From contig OZ034971.1 in NCBI GenBank assembly GCA_964030785.1, positions 32,245,804 through 32,309,803 of the forward strand: DNA of 64,000 nt, read 5' to 3'. The stretch is from Siderastrea siderea (taxonomy: Eukaryota; Cnidaria; Anthozoa; Scleractinia; Rhizangiidae). The notes beneath the pieces were generated by a model. It worked only from the letters and a program-made list of their open reading frames with translations, was not told the DNA's origin and did not search any database. Below, in pieces: positions 26,707-41,700 of this stretch. The stretch's first letter is position 1. Each line of letters begins with the position of its first letter. Position numbers and translations under genes: made by a program.

Positions 26707-29700
26707 AGGATTCTGAAAACCCTTGCTAAGATCTGCTTTTTTCACATGGTCTTAAACCGCGCAAAAACACCTTTGTATTAGTGGGCAAATTCCTTAAGAA
26801 ACTTGAATATCTCGGACCAGACTCGAGATGCGCAGAAAGTATGCGCAGTAAGGAGGCACCGTCCTGCGCTCCAGCGCAGGTGTTAAGGTGATTCCATTCA
26901 ATTGCATTGCGCATCCTTTCTGCGCATCATTTTTTGCGTGATTAGCGCGCACACGAGCGCGTGCGCGTTCGGAACTTGATAGGTTTTCTATGGAAGCTGA
27001 GCTGTTCAGAGAAATAAATGGTCGTTTTCTCCTAAACGAACTCGGTGACCCCACTTTTTTATTCCATTTATTCAAGGAAAATACGACTTTACATGATATA
27101 TTCAAATTTGAAGAACTTTTCATTATTCAATTTTGAAATATTCCAGTTGATTCACTGTTACAGCCAGATTTTAGGCGTTTCACTGGAACCGTGCAGACGT
27201 TCGATTTGCCTATTATTTCAAATTAGTTTCATTGTTACGGCAATTTTAAGACGTTTTACTGTAACATTGTACTTCTATCATAAGAATAATGCTTATATTT
27301 CATTGCTACTTATAACTTTGTTGAAGTAATGGGTGTCTCTAGTACAAGGATAGGTTTTTTAATATTGCTGTCTAAAGATAGCAAAGTACCTATACACTAC
27401 AGCCCCGTAGCGTGAAATCAGACACAGTGACCCCCACTTTTTATTTTATTTTTTAACGTACTAGGTGTAATTAGTAACTGTGCAAAGTTTCAACAAATTC
27501 TCATTACAACTTCTTTTTCGATGGAATCACCTTAACTAGCGGCGATTTCAGCGCAATTTCTGTGCAATTTGTCGCTGCGATATCACAGGGGTTGCGAGTT
27601 TGTTAGAAACTTGATGCAACTTGGCAGCGATTTTTGGCAAATCCCCCTTTCCCCAGGAAAACTTCATTTCTCTTAATGTTTCTGTCAAACTTCAGAGAAC
27701 CAAAGCAGTACCCACGAGAAAATAGCCCAGCTACAACATCTTCAGTTTCTGATAGAACAACAGCCCATTCATAGACGAGAACTAATCACCAAACTCACCA
27801 GGCATCTAGTCAGGTAGGATATGCCTCTCTTTTGTGTCCACTTATTCATAAGGTTGACAACTGTATGCCGTGTTTCATTTACCTGTTGAAGTAGCAATTC
27901 ATCGCGTGCAGCTCAATTGTATCGTAATGCAAATGAGGAAAGGTGTCTGATATCAGAGCTATTATGTGCCAGGGACAGCACTGTAGCTTGTGGCATTCAT
28001 TTTGAATCATTTGCTGTCTTTAGTGTCTCCGAGAGATTGAAGATACCATCGAAAAACTTGGTTCTTGCTAGTGAGGAAAACCAGGTGAGTGTGTATTAAC
28101 CCTTTTTTAAACAGTGAAAGGTCTTGACAAGCAGTTTCAAACATACAGATCTCGTTATTAAGGTTGAGTCCGTATCCAACCCAATAGATTGAGTGAGTGA
28201 GGTGTTTCCCAGGGCTGGCACTAAGGTCTGGGTTATTTAGCATAACTCGAGTAGCATCCCATCCTCCCTGGATGGGATGTTACTCCATTGCAGGGCTCTT
28301 CCCCAGCATTGTGGAGGGATCTCCTGACGAATTGCTGGTACCCTGGGTGGAGAGGGACAATGTGGAGTTAGCTTTCTTGTCTACGGAAACAATACAAGTC
28401 GATGCAAAGACGAAGCTCTGGACCACGGGCCTTCCGAGCTGAGGTGATCGAAAGTCCACACCGACCCGCCCGCAGGAAGGGGGGCTGTGGTGGTGGGGGG
28501 TTCAAGACACAAACACTGGTAATATAACTAATAACGGTTGTAATAACTACAACGGTTGCAAAATACAGCCGCAAGGCTAACTGTTAGAGCAAAAAAGTCG
28601 GCTCGGATCACTCCAGTTTTGAAGAGTTTACACTGGCTTCCGGTGAAAGAAAGAATTATTTTTAAAATTCTCCTGGTCACGTACAAAATCCTCCACGGCT
28701 TTGCTCCAGCCTATTTAAATGAGCTGCTACTTAACTACACGCCTCATCGTTTACTACGATCAAGTAGCTTAAACCTACTGTCTATTCCAAAGACTAAAAC
28801 GGTTACCTATAGTGACAGATCCTTCTCAGTCATTGCACCAAAGCTCTGGAATGACTTGCCCATTATAATCAAACAGTGTTCCACAGTTGACTCTTTTAAT
28901 TTGAGATTAAAAACTTTTCTTTTAACAGTGTCTATAGTTAGATTAGGTAAATAACTTATTGTAAAAAGCATTGAGACTTCCATACGTTGTAAAATGCGTT
29001 TTTAAGCACCTTGTTGTTATTATTATTATGTGACTTTCCTTGTGTGGGAGTTGAAAAAGAAGTTAGAAGCATGGAATATACATGTTCCTGAAAGTTTTCC
29101 TTCTTTATTGCAGCCCTTTGCCTTAGAACTTTCCATGTTGCTGATGTATCTAAACAGATACCATGAGTGGCTTTTTAGGGTAAGCTAATCGGTAACTTTG
29201 GTACTTCACACACGTTTAGGTAAAAAAAAATTACATCTGGCAGCGCTTTTTTTCATGTGCTATCTGTTGTTTTGACAAACTTTTAACAGATGTTTCCCAA
29301 ATGGGTCCATAATATCAATTCCGTCTGTCAACTTCCTTGGTTATTTTCCAACAACTAATAATTTAATGCAATTTCCTTGGTCAGTTGAAGCAGAAGCTAT
29401 TGGAAAGTTGTTAACATTTTTCACGAATTATAATTCAGTAAATTGTGATCGTCCGGGTGAGTGTAGTCCTGAGAAGGACTGTTTGAGGTGACATTGACTG
29501 ACGTTTCCACAACCTGAGCGGAAGTCATCATCAGAGTATAGCATTAGTCATCATTCATTTCACGAATTCTTAAAACCTTTTTCCAAAGTGGGAATAGCGC
29601 GACTCGCAGCACTGTAACAGATAGCGGTTTTCATTCACAATGTAATTTTTTAAGTGTCAAAGACGTTAAGTTAACCCGCATTTTCCAGTTTGCCTTTACT

Positions 29701-32700
29701 GTTATCCATTTCCATTGACCACAAACAGTTGTTAATCAGTTGAAACACAAACAATTGTTAATCCTTTATACCTGTTTCTATTTTAGAGTCACAAGGTTCC
29801 TCTTGGTTGGCCCAAAACCATCGGTGACTTAGGTTTCAGTTCAACCAGCATGGTTGTGAATGTCGGCCACGTTGTTCAGGCGGTACAAGAACCAATGGAC
29901 ACCAGTGATAACAGTGAAGGTAAGCTGATGATAGGCTGGATTTTCAGTCAGTGTGCTGGCTTCATCAAAATTATAGGGCAAAGGACGCAGATGTATGCTT
30001 ATTAATATATATGCATTGTAATAAATTTGTGTACGTTTATGTGGTTTGTGTTAATTTATGTCAACTTTATTCTTACGTTTAATCCGTTAAGGGTAACGCC
30101 TCGTACATAGAAGATATTTACACGTCAGCGCGAAAATATGAATTTCATTTTCGAGTAGTAAAAACAACATTTTGCGAACCGAGTGCAGCGAGTAAAATAT
30201 TGTTTTTTACCACGAGAAAATAAAATTCATAACTTCAAGCCACCGTGTAATTTTCTTTTTACTATGTAGACAAGAGTATTTTTGCGCAAAGAACAGTGTA
30301 AGAGCGGGAGATGACGTCATCGATATCCTCACTAGTGAGGATATGGAAAATACGCCACTCGAGTCCCGGATGTAGTTTCGTATGAAATTTACGAGTGGTC
30401 TATTTTCCACTAAAACACTCTTGTCTATATAACAAAAACGGATTCAACATCACCCAACATTGCTGAATACAACTTTGTTCAGACTTTGTTCAGACTTTGT
30501 TCAGTACTATTTATCATCATTCCTCATCCTTCAGGATTGCGTAACATCATTCAACAAGGAATCCAGAAGCATTCTATTTGCCGAATTCAGCAATGTTGAA
30601 TGCTGTGAAATGGAAATGTTTAATCCGGATTTGCGGGTCCTAATTTATCAACATCTGCAAATTCTTTGTAAATTTGGGTCATCTTTATTCCAAGTAAATT
30701 TTGCGCTCTGTAGTTCTTTATCCATAGTGTCAGATGTTTTGCTTGTCGTAATAAAATGTAAGCTGCTTCCAACTTATTTCTTCTCAATTTGTGAACAGGT
30801 ATTGAGCCTACTTCTACCTCCTCGCCATCACCAGAATCCACTCCCAGTAACACTCATGAGTCTCTAGAGACGCAGTTCTTGGATTCAGAGGAAGGCGAGA
30901 ACTTGAACATCGACAACTCTTCATTGTACAACAGCATAGTACAGCAGTTCATGAGTGTAACCAATGCCCCCAGAGGTAAGGTTTTTCAACTTGCCTTTTT
31001 TAATGTTTGTCTTCCGAAAGTTGGGGGTTGAAGTGTTCCATCCCCTCCCCTAAATCTCTGAGAATATGTAAACTTACACTAAAATTTGAAAGGTGTATAG
31101 TACGACCCAAAACCGTTTACTGTAAGGTTGGTAGGTGAGATGAGAACGTCACATCTTGGAAGAATATCCCTAAATTTCTGGACAGTCGCTGGCTTGGATA
31201 TGCCTCCTTGGATTTCTTGATTTTTTATGACCTAAAAAACTACAAAAATTGACGGCAAAGTAAAGTGCACGAATAGAAAACAAGCTAAAATGACTTTAAA
31301 ATGTAAACGTTGCCAAAGTAGAAAAGGGCTGGATTTTGTAGATTATGACAGTAGGGGTATTTGATATCCCAAGGGGAAGCCCGATTCTCTCCATCACTCA
31401 ATAGAAACACGGAAAATTCCGGACAAACTTGTGAAATGACCTAGCCTGGCATTTTTGGAATTTGCTCAAGTGCAGCTGAACGGTAGTGCTGTGGAAACGT
31501 ACCACACATGAAAGTGCTGCTCAATTTGTATTGAATAGTCACATAGAAGGATTCTGTTTTCAGATTCGAACCACCTTACGTGTGGACTGAAGGTGCAGTT
31601 TCACGTACCTTTTAGTTCGCAGCAGCTATAACAAGTTACATACAGGCAATAATTTACACTGGCGACTGTTTCTCTTCAACACTGTAAACATTCTCTTGCA
31701 TTCGTTCTATTATTATGGAATATTTCTTTTCAAATGCTGCATTGCTTTTTCTAGCCCCAGTCTAACCTGGTCTCCATGGTTCCCCGTTATTCTCTGAGCT
31801 GCCTGATATCTCGCGCCTTATATACTACTATTTTGTAACCGCTGTCTTTGTTGTTCAGTGGTTTGTAAGGAGTACGATATGGTTGCATGACAGAGTGACG
31901 CTCTCTGTCATGCAACCATATCGTAATCCTTACAAACCACTGAACAACAAAGACAGCGGTTACAAAATAGTAGTAACAATACATCTGAAAAACAACTGCG
32001 AACTATCCGAACGGATTTGCTCGTTCTGCAACGATTTTGCGAGACAAGTAAGCCAACAAGACTAGTCTACTCTTTCGGCAACTTGCAACGTAGTTATTTT
32101 TCTTTCTTGTTAAGCAAAATGTCGCTGATAGTTGCTGGAAAAGTAGAGTAGTCGTGTAAGTTGAGCAACATTGCGAGGTAAGGTGCGGCAGGTAACATAA
32201 TGTTTTGCAACTTTTCTTGCCATGTATTGCAAGTTGCAAGAAAAATTGCTTGTGTAACAACGCCCTAAGGTTTGACTCTGGATGTGAAGGGGTTGAACAC
32301 ATCTGTCTTGTTCTTTCAGGTGTTGCAATCAACATGCTGAAAGCTTGTAGAGGGAGCCTTGAGATGGCCATTAATTTGCACTTCAACAAAGAAGAGGTCC
32401 TTCCTGACTTGGACGAGGCTGTAGGTGATGTTGCCATGGAGACAAGCTCTTCCGTGACAGAATCTGAAGGTCCTTCATCCGTTGAGACCCCAGACAAGAC
32501 AGGGGCCATGAATGTGGTCCCTGTAGAAGGGATAAACCAGAGTATTTTGAGCCTGTTGGTGAAACTGATGTTAGTGGTGACCAATTCCACTTCTTCGTCA
32601 CCTGGAAGGTTGGTAAAATTTGCTTTCAAAAGATCTGTCACCCTGAGGAACTTTCAAAATTGACTTTAAAATAGTGTTGTTCTACACGTTTTAATTTAAG

Positions 32701-35700
32701 CGATTTTTTTGCGTTCTTCAAATAAACAATAATTGTTCCCTGCAGAAATATTTTCTGAAAATATTTTTCCCCTATAATAATTCCCATGCAAATGTCGCCA
32801 GTTTGAGACTTCTGCAATATGCAGTGAAATTAATGCGGAGAAATGTCTGGAACGGCTAATCCACTCGCTTAGGTACCGCAAAAGCTCCAAAGAACGCGCA
32901 AACCAAGGGTTTGGGAACTAATTTACCACAAATATTTGACAAATGTTCTTTGCAGACCCATCCGTAGCAAATATTTTCTTTGGCCAATGAAACTGACACG
33001 CCAGTTTTTTGACATATGAAAATAGATATTCTCATATGTGCGAGCAAATAAAATTTGTTATGGAAAATTTGTTTGTGTCCAGTGGGCTTAAAAATGGCAC
33101 CACACCCACTCTGATGTGTCTCTTAGGAATCGGCACAAAAATCTTAATTCTACGCTGACTCGCTTACGTTAGCCGATTGACGTCATGGGTTAAAAATTAA
33201 ACTGCTCCGGGAAAATGCGGTCCTGTAATCCCTATAAATCACCAAATTGCAAAATAAGACTCCTGTAAAATTTCCATGCCGCACAGTAACACAGTTTCCT
33301 TTCATGTGTTTTGTGATTCACACCGCTCCACTCGTTACCCTGCTTATTTGAGTTGTTCTTGTTTTAACAAAACAAGTGCTGTTTATGGTGATGGGGTTCA
33401 ATACATGTCAGACCTGTTAGAAGTGATCCGTACCTCCAGTGCTGAAAATGCTGCTGCACTGCGCAAGCTCCAGCCAGGGCCTGGGCAGACTAGCGGCAGT
33501 CCTTCCTCTCCGGATGGTGATAGTGATGATTCTGCGGCCAGGGCGCGTAGGTACGTGGTCACCACATAAGACTATCCTAAATGTTATAACCGATAGCTTA
33601 TTGGGAGATTGTACGTTATTGTACTGTGACTCTGTCGTTTTTCCTCAGTTACTCTGTCGAAGGTTTTAAAATAGAACCGAAATATTGGCACAGTTCTTTT
33701 TCCACTTTCAAGTTGATTGTATACAGTTGTTCTGGAAAGAAATGACTTCAAAGGATGTTTTACTTTGAACTAAATGTTACAAGAATGTGGACAGTTTTTT
33801 TGTAGACATTGTTGTCGATACTGAGTAATAATAATTGGCCTTTGTTTTCCTTTGAATTTTCTTCGGAGAGTTCATCAGTAGCTGGATGTAACTGCGAAAG
33901 TAGTTGAGACACGCGGTATAAGTAGGATTGGGTTTGTTACAACTATTCGTTTACTACCAAATCCAGTGCTTTGAACGTTGTCAACCCCTCCCTCCCTATC
34001 TGTTTGTCCACTTGATGGAAAATTACATCAAGATACACAAAACTTAAAACAAAGCGTTTTGTCAATCGTTTATTAGAAAAATAAGTTCTTGAATTATGGT
34101 TTTGTGAACTTGTGTTGTTTAATGTATAGTCAGAATACCACTCAGGAAGCTGGTGAAATCATAACAAGAAAGAGTAACATTCTTTTCTGAAGTTCTTATC
34201 ACTGTTTGTGTTCTGTAATTCAGACGAAAACTGGCCCGGGAACGTCAACAAAAGCTGTTGGCCGAGTTTGCATCCAAGCAAAAGGTGTTTATGGAGAAAA
34301 CTATGAAGAAAGACCCAGGTATTGCTTGTTTTTTTTGGTGTTGATTGGCGCAGATTGAAGAAAGTCATGAACACAAAATTGAATTTCTCCAAAATATACA
34401 CCAAAAACCGTCTGATAATAATTGACAATTCTTATGATGTGCACCTATCTATACAAAATATTAACCTAAAATGAAACATTTTTTTGGATCACATGACCGT
34501 TAGATTAATTAATAAGTCACTTAATTTCAATGAAGTAATTAAAGAAGCATCTTTACAAATGGATGCGCGAAATAAACGACTGCTGAATAACCTTCTATGT
34601 GTAATTTTTGTGGCTTTATAAAAGAAAACAACGAAAACTGACAGAAAGGTGACGAAAAGCAGAGGAGACTGAAGGGGACTGAAGAAAGTTAGAAAAATAG
34701 GAAATTTTGCGGTCTTTTCCCAAGTGCTGCATATCGATATTTTTTAGTCAAATTTTACAACAACTCACCTTTAAGTTATGTTTTCAGATGCTCTTGACAA
34801 GATGGAAGTAGATGCGCAGCCGGTGAGTAGCTCTTGCAGTGAATCAACTGAAGAGATGTTTGACTGTGTGATCTGTGGACAAACATCAACCTCCACTGAG
34901 GCCAGACCTGTTGGATTAGTGGCCCTGCTACAGCCTAGTGCAGGTCAGTAACGTAATGACATGAAAATGCATATTCTCCTGAATGTTCTCCTTACATTTC
35001 TTATGGAACTAGTAAGGAGAATTTGTGTAAACATCACGACATCTTTTCCTTTATTCTCGTCACCTGAATGTTTGAACAAATAGTGTCGACGTGAAGAGCA
35101 ATTTCATTTTCATCACTGTTAGGGCTTCTAAAAATGTCAAGCTGGGTCATTAACACTGTAAATGGTTTGAAGCCAGGAGTCATATTAAAAGTCATAAAAG
35201 TATGATCGTCCGGGTGAGTGTAGTCCAGAAAAGGACTGTTTGTTTGTGATGACATTGACTGATGTTTTGACAACCTGAGCGGGAGTCGTCATTGACTCTG
35301 ATGCTGACTTCCGCTCAGGTTGTCAAAGCGTCGGTCAATGCCACAAACAGTCCTTCTCTGGACTACACTCCCCTGGGCGATCATACTTCAACGACTTATC
35401 CTGGGTCATTAAGCAAGGAAGCTGCATTTGAAGTTTGTCACCAACTTGAGAACGTAGCTTGTGAGTCCCCAAAGGGATTTCCCTCCCTGTGGTGGGCTAT
35501 ACGGGAAGGCTCCACCCGAAAGGGTAGTGTTCTACACTAGCAGTATAAGAAAGGATGGGGAATTATCTTGGTTGTTGTTTTTAAGGGTCGTCAAAATGCA
35601 TCTTAAACTGAAAGTCATGGCAGCTCTAAGATTACGTCTAAGAACTGAAACGGTTGTGAAATCTTGGTAGAAATCATAACACAAAAAGATACGAAATCTG

Positions 35701-38700
35701 GAAACCTTCGAGCGACTAAATAACCGCAATGATCTACTTATTTGTTAGGTATAAAAAGGCGCAGTTTTTGCTCTAGATGTGTGGAAGGAGCATCAGTTTA
35801 ATAAAGTAGTATACTAAAAGTTTTGAAACCTAGGGTCGTAGCCTCCTCGTATAGCAATTTAGTATTGCCCCCTCCCCCTCCTTTTCCCGGGCTTGTGGCA
35901 AACTCACTAAAGCGTGCGGCCTAGTTGTTTTGACCCACAACAATGCTAAGTAGACAACCGCCTGCCTCGAAAGACGATGACAATGCATTCTTGTGCATCC
36001 TCAAGTGACACTTCATGCTGGTGAAGTGGCTGATAAGCACTGTCTTCATCATTCCCTCTTTTTCAGCCAATGTTGGTTCACTCCTACTCTCGCCCAGACG
36101 AATTCCACGCTGTGTACAGTGTCCCCAAATCACGCAGTCCTCCTCTTTCTGCTATCTTCGTTGATGCCGCAGTTTAGTTTTAGAGGGAACGTGATAACCA
36201 TTCAAACATCAAGTGACTCTTGGATGTCACTTGAGTAACGGTTCCATTGTGTAGTAAAACAGTTCAATCTTATTCCTTGTTTCTCCCTCTCTCCCACAAC
36301 AGTTCTAAAACACAGGGCGTTCCATGTGAGACACAACCAGCTTCCTTTAAGCCTTGAAGAAGAGGAATCTCGAGTCATCAACTGTGGAACAACCTTCAGA
36401 AACAGATTTGAAGCTTTAAGGAGACGCTTTGACCTGGTACGGTTCATGTTCTGTATTTGTCTTCTAGCACTTAATAAAATTGCCTAAGTATATTTCTGTC
36501 TTGAAAGATGTCCTCTTCTCTTTTGTGTATGAAAATCGTCCATGCGGGAGCCAAAGATTTTAATGTAGTGTGATAGTGACGCATCACCCTAGCTGACAAC
36601 AACAGCATCACAATAATGCAGTTGGAATTCATGAAGCAATCTTGCCATCGTTGAAGAATAGCATCAGCACATTGATGCCGCAAACAACTGCATTGACTCG
36701 CGTAGACATCTGCAACCAGAAGACCTCGGCGCCCGCTGAAGATGGGCTGCGTACACTGAACGCCCATGCGTAACTGCTCACCCCAGACGTTAAAATGGTG
36801 ATTTTGATTGGACTGCACAAGTTTGTGTCATAAGCTCTTACGTCGAAGTTATATTGATATGCAACTGACCCCAGCAATTAGAATGTGACGATCCATGAGA
36901 AAAACTATAAAGGAAGCTACCATTTCATCTGACCACAACGAATGAAAACCGTACGTTTCAAGACCCTATTCACTGTTAAATGTGTTTTTGTTCTCCTTTA
37001 ACAGATTCCCAGTCTGGATGCGTCTGCCACTGGCACAGAAGGCGGGGTACACATCCAGTCATGTGGTCATCTGCTTCATGTAGACTGTCATCAGTTGTAC
37101 CTCAAATCTCTCCAGGTATATTTTTGTCTCTTGTTAAGCTAACTTCTTCGACTAAATGTGCATTTTGAGGAATAAAACAGTCATAACGTAAGTCTCTTCT
37201 TCAACAGTTACGCTCAGATACACTGCAGGTACTGTACGCCATCTTATTCTTGCACTGAACAATTTCCCAGATAATGCCCCCTTGCTTCTTTCAAGGCACA
37301 TAATTAAGGTAGAAATAATCTAGATGCACGTCACCCACTGACAACGTACTTATTGGCCAAATTCATCCACCAACATTGTCTGGTGGCAGTTTAGCAAAGG
37401 TCGCATACTTTGTATTTATTTATTTACTTATTTGTTTATGTATTTATTTATTTATTTATTTATTTATTTATTCATTCATTCATTTGTGTCATCCTTTTTA
37501 GGAGGAAGATGCTAATCAGCTTCATCAAATGCAGCCATTCAACCCAAGAAATGGAGAATTCACATGTCCTTTGTGCCGACAGCTTGGTAACTGTGTTCTA
37601 CCCATTGTGCCCACGCAGATTATCCCCACCTACACAGCATTCAAGGTTAGTGATATAACTTTCAGGCCTAAAGTTTTCTGGTTAAAACTAACAACAAATG
37701 TGCAGAACGCCTCAAAAATATCTCGGCGATACCAGCAGTTCACAGCACGGCATTCGCAGTAAAATTACGCATACTGAGCCTGACAGCAACTGAACAACTG
37801 CTGACCACCAACACTTGACAACCACATGCTTGTTGTTCACCGAGTTTCACAGCGGTCAAACGCACGACTTCTGCGCAGTTCCGCCACAGACAGATGTCGA
37901 AAGTTTCACTTTATCCGCAAAACTTAACGTCGCTTCTGAAAACGTAAGCTTTTTACGTTGAGTATGTGTTGGAAATGAAGGACCAACTGTCATGCACAAG
38001 TTTTGCCGGCGTAAAATTCGGTTTGCCGGGACATCTTCTGCATCGTTTTCAAACGAACTTCGCGCTCGTAAACTTTGGAACTGATTCAAACTTCAAGGCT
38101 CTGAAAGACCGGATGTGACGTAGGTTTTTGCATTTGACCGCTGTGTTAGTAAACTTGGTTAAATTACATTTAACCTCATTAAAAGTAAAGAGCATAACCT
38201 GAAAATTCTGCAGCCTGGAAGGTTTGATTAAAGTGGTCACTACTTAGGTTGTTATCCACCGTGTACACCAGGAAAGAACTGCTCAGTGGCTTTTATCTGA
38301 ATAGTTCCGCTGAAAGACTTCATACTTTGAAAGCATTTGTCGTGATAAAAAGCTTTTTATCGGTACGGGAATTTGAAGAAAATGTTGGATTAACCAAATC
38401 TCAAGTTCTACTCTCTGTTTAACTTTGAGTAGCGTTACGAGCGTCATTACCAAAACTCCTCTTTAGTTTTGTTTCTTCGTGATGGTGATGTATTTTGCTT
38501 TCAGTTAGTGGTGAACTTATAGCTAGCTCAACATTACACGGTAGCGCTAAACAATAACTTCAAACGCCACTGACTTACAATACATTACAATACATAGCTT
38601 ACTTACAATTACAATACACTACAATATATGGCTTACTTACAGAGAATAATTTACGTTACACAAAGGGCATGCAGAAACTAAAAAAAAAGAAGAATATATT

Positions 38701-41700
38701 ACAGAGAACAGGAAACCTGGGTGCCTACTTTTGTTGTTATTATATCTATTATTTCTATATGTGTTTATTTTAATATATACTTATTTCTATAGTTATTGTT
38801 ACGGATTACAACTGTATCTGTTTCTTAGATTTATGCATCTCTATCTGAATTTTACTTTCAAGAACGGCCATGAAAGCTTCCCAGTAGTACTCTTCTTCTT
38901 TTCTGGAGGCAGTGTAAATGTAATGTTTTGCGATAATCAAGCAGAGGTTTAAACCAAGTCGACGAGAGAAGTCATTGGCAACACCGTAAATGATCATGTT
39001 TTCATCAAGAGTTATTGACTCGGAGTTTTTGAGATTCCACCAATTAGTAAAAAGAGACCAAAAACTCTTAACTTTTGAACAGGAAGCGAAAAGATGAGCT
39101 AGTGTTTGTCTTTCAGAGCATAGGTGACATTTATCGGTTTCTTTAAGTGCGTCTCTAAAAAGTGTTGAGTTTGTTGGCAGAATGTGATGTATAATTTTAA
39201 ATTGAAAGATGGCAAGTCTGGTGTCCTTAGTAACTTTGAAAGGAAGGCTATATATGAGTTGTATTGTTTTTTCATTCAAATTTGCTTTTACCATCCTTTT
39301 TTCGGCAGTAGGTGTTACAAACTTTTTTTTGACAAAGAATCGTGTAGCCGATTTGCAAGAGAGCTTATTCAAAGGTATTCTATTGTTATCTTCACCATCC
39401 AAAGGCGCCTGGATGTTTCCTTTTAGGATATTAACCCATTCTCTAGGGATTGAGTGGCATACTCCATGATACGTAAGAAAGTTAGCTTTGATTTTAAATC
39501 TAGAACAGAACTCAGGAAAAGATAGAAAAGCATTGTTTTGGAAAATGTCTTTAATTTTAATGACTCCGGCTTCATGCCATTTTTTGTAATAAACAGAAAC
39601 ACCACCAACTTTAATGAAGCGATTGTTCCAAATAATTTCATTCAAAACTTGTTCTTTGGTGTTAGGAGAAAAATAATTTATTTTTCCCCACGCGTAGAGA
39701 GCTTCCGAGTAAAAAGCAAGGGGTATTTCAATTTTAAGTGCTTTTAAGTCAAAATTGCATTGGAGTAGAAACAAGCCTCCAACATCCCTTAGGTAGCTCA
39801 ATGGTATGTAGCTCCAACTTGAAGTTTCATTACTGTCGTTGAGTCTTTTTATCCAGGAAACTTTAAGTGCATCGTTGATTATTTCAAAATCAGGCATATC
39901 TAGTCCACCTTTTTCTCTCGGGCCGATCATAGTCTTTTGTTTTATTTTAACTTTCTTGTTCCACACAAATTGGGTAATTGCTTGATTTACCATGTTGACA
40001 AATTTCGAAGGAAAGGTGAGCACTGATGTATTATATACGAGTTTAGAGATTGCAAGAGATTTTAGAATCGTTATACGGCCATATAAAGTGAGGTTTCTAG
40101 GATACCATAAGTTGAGAAGGCTTTTCATTGAGTTCAGTTTTTGTTCGAAGTTTTTCTTATATGCAACTTCATCATCATGTGAAAAATGAATACCTAATGC
40201 GAGTATTGAGTTGGAAGGCCAAGCTATTCCAAGGGGCTCTGTTGTATTGTTTCTGTTCGCGCCCAACCACATACCTTCAGTTTTGCTTTTATTAATCTCT
40301 AGGCCTGAACATTCCTGGAAGTTTGACAATAATTGGAACAAGTTATTTGCAGATTTTAGGTCAGAGACAAAGGCAGTTGTGTCATCGGCATATTGAGAAA
40401 GCTTAAATTCTTTGTTGTGTATATTAATTCCTTGAATAGTTTTGTCAGTTCTTATTGCATTGGCTAGGATTTCAGCACATAAGACAAATAAAATACCCGA
40501 GAGTGGACAGCCTTGTCGAACGCCTCTCTCAGGCATGAAAAACTCAGACGCATATCCGTTGTTTATGAAGCAACTGGAGCAATCCGTGTAAAAGGTTTTT
40601 ATCCACTTTTGAATGCATGGACCGAAGTTAAAAGCTTGTAGGGTCTTGTGAAGAAAATTCCAGTCGACCGTGTCGAAGGCTTTCTTAAAGTCAATGAATA
40701 TAGCCAGCCCAGGGATGTTTTCTAATTCAGTTACTTTCATAATATCCATAATGAGCCTAATGTTTTGACCAATATAACGCTCTTTAACGTATCCGGTTTG
40801 ATCATCGTTGATTATTTTGGGAAGAACGTTTGAAATCCTATGAGCTATGGCTTTAGTTGCAATTTTGTAATCGACATTAAGTAGTGTCAGCGGTCTCCAG
40901 TTTTCAAGATATAGTTTGTCCTTACGTTTTTTTGGTATTACTTTGATAATTCCTTGTTTTTGCGTTATATTCAAATGTTGATGTTCGAATCCGTAGTTTA
41001 GACTTTGTACCAACTCTTCACCCAGCATCGACCAAAAGCGTAAATAAAACTCTACTGAAAGTCCATCGCTACCAGGGCATTTGCCCTTGGCGCACTGCTC
41101 TAAAATGTGAAGGCATTCCTCGTTACTGAGTGGGTGCTCTAGTTCATTTTTTCCAGTTTCATCGAGCTTAGCAAGATTAGGATTCTCAAAGAAAAGATTG
41201 TACTTCGGATTGTTGCACGGTGCTGCAGTATATAGATTTTTATAGAACATCTTTCCTTGTTCTAGGATATCGTTCGGAGTAGTAATTTCTCTATCATCGT
41301 TTGTTTTCAATTTGGAAATGTGCGTCTTAAAATGGTGCCTTTTTTCTAAATTCAAGAAATATTTAGTGTTTTTTTCGCCTTGTTCATGCCAGCGTGTTCT
41401 ACTTCTTATTATTGCGCCTTTAGTTCGATATTCCGCAATAGCGTTAAGTTCAGCTCTAAGACGATAAAATTTTAAAATGTTTTCCTTTGAACGCTCCGTC
41501 TTCAGCAAGGTCATCAAATGGTCAATTTGAGTTTGAAGGTTTTTTTCAGCATTTCTGCGTTCTCTATTTTTCCGTTTTGTATACTTTACACAAAAGCCTC
41601 TCACTTCCATTTTTATCATGTCCCAGTAGAGACCTTTATCCTCTAGATAATTGTGCTTTGTTTTGAAATCTGGTATCTTGTTAGAAAGTTCCTGTATGAA

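Noticed and set aside
36067..36180. Possible UBR3 exon after TTTTTCAG with frame [16 protein letters not shown]
   Set aside because: No suitable in-frame donor follows, and direct joining of 34943 to 36303 restores both phase and the conserved junction.
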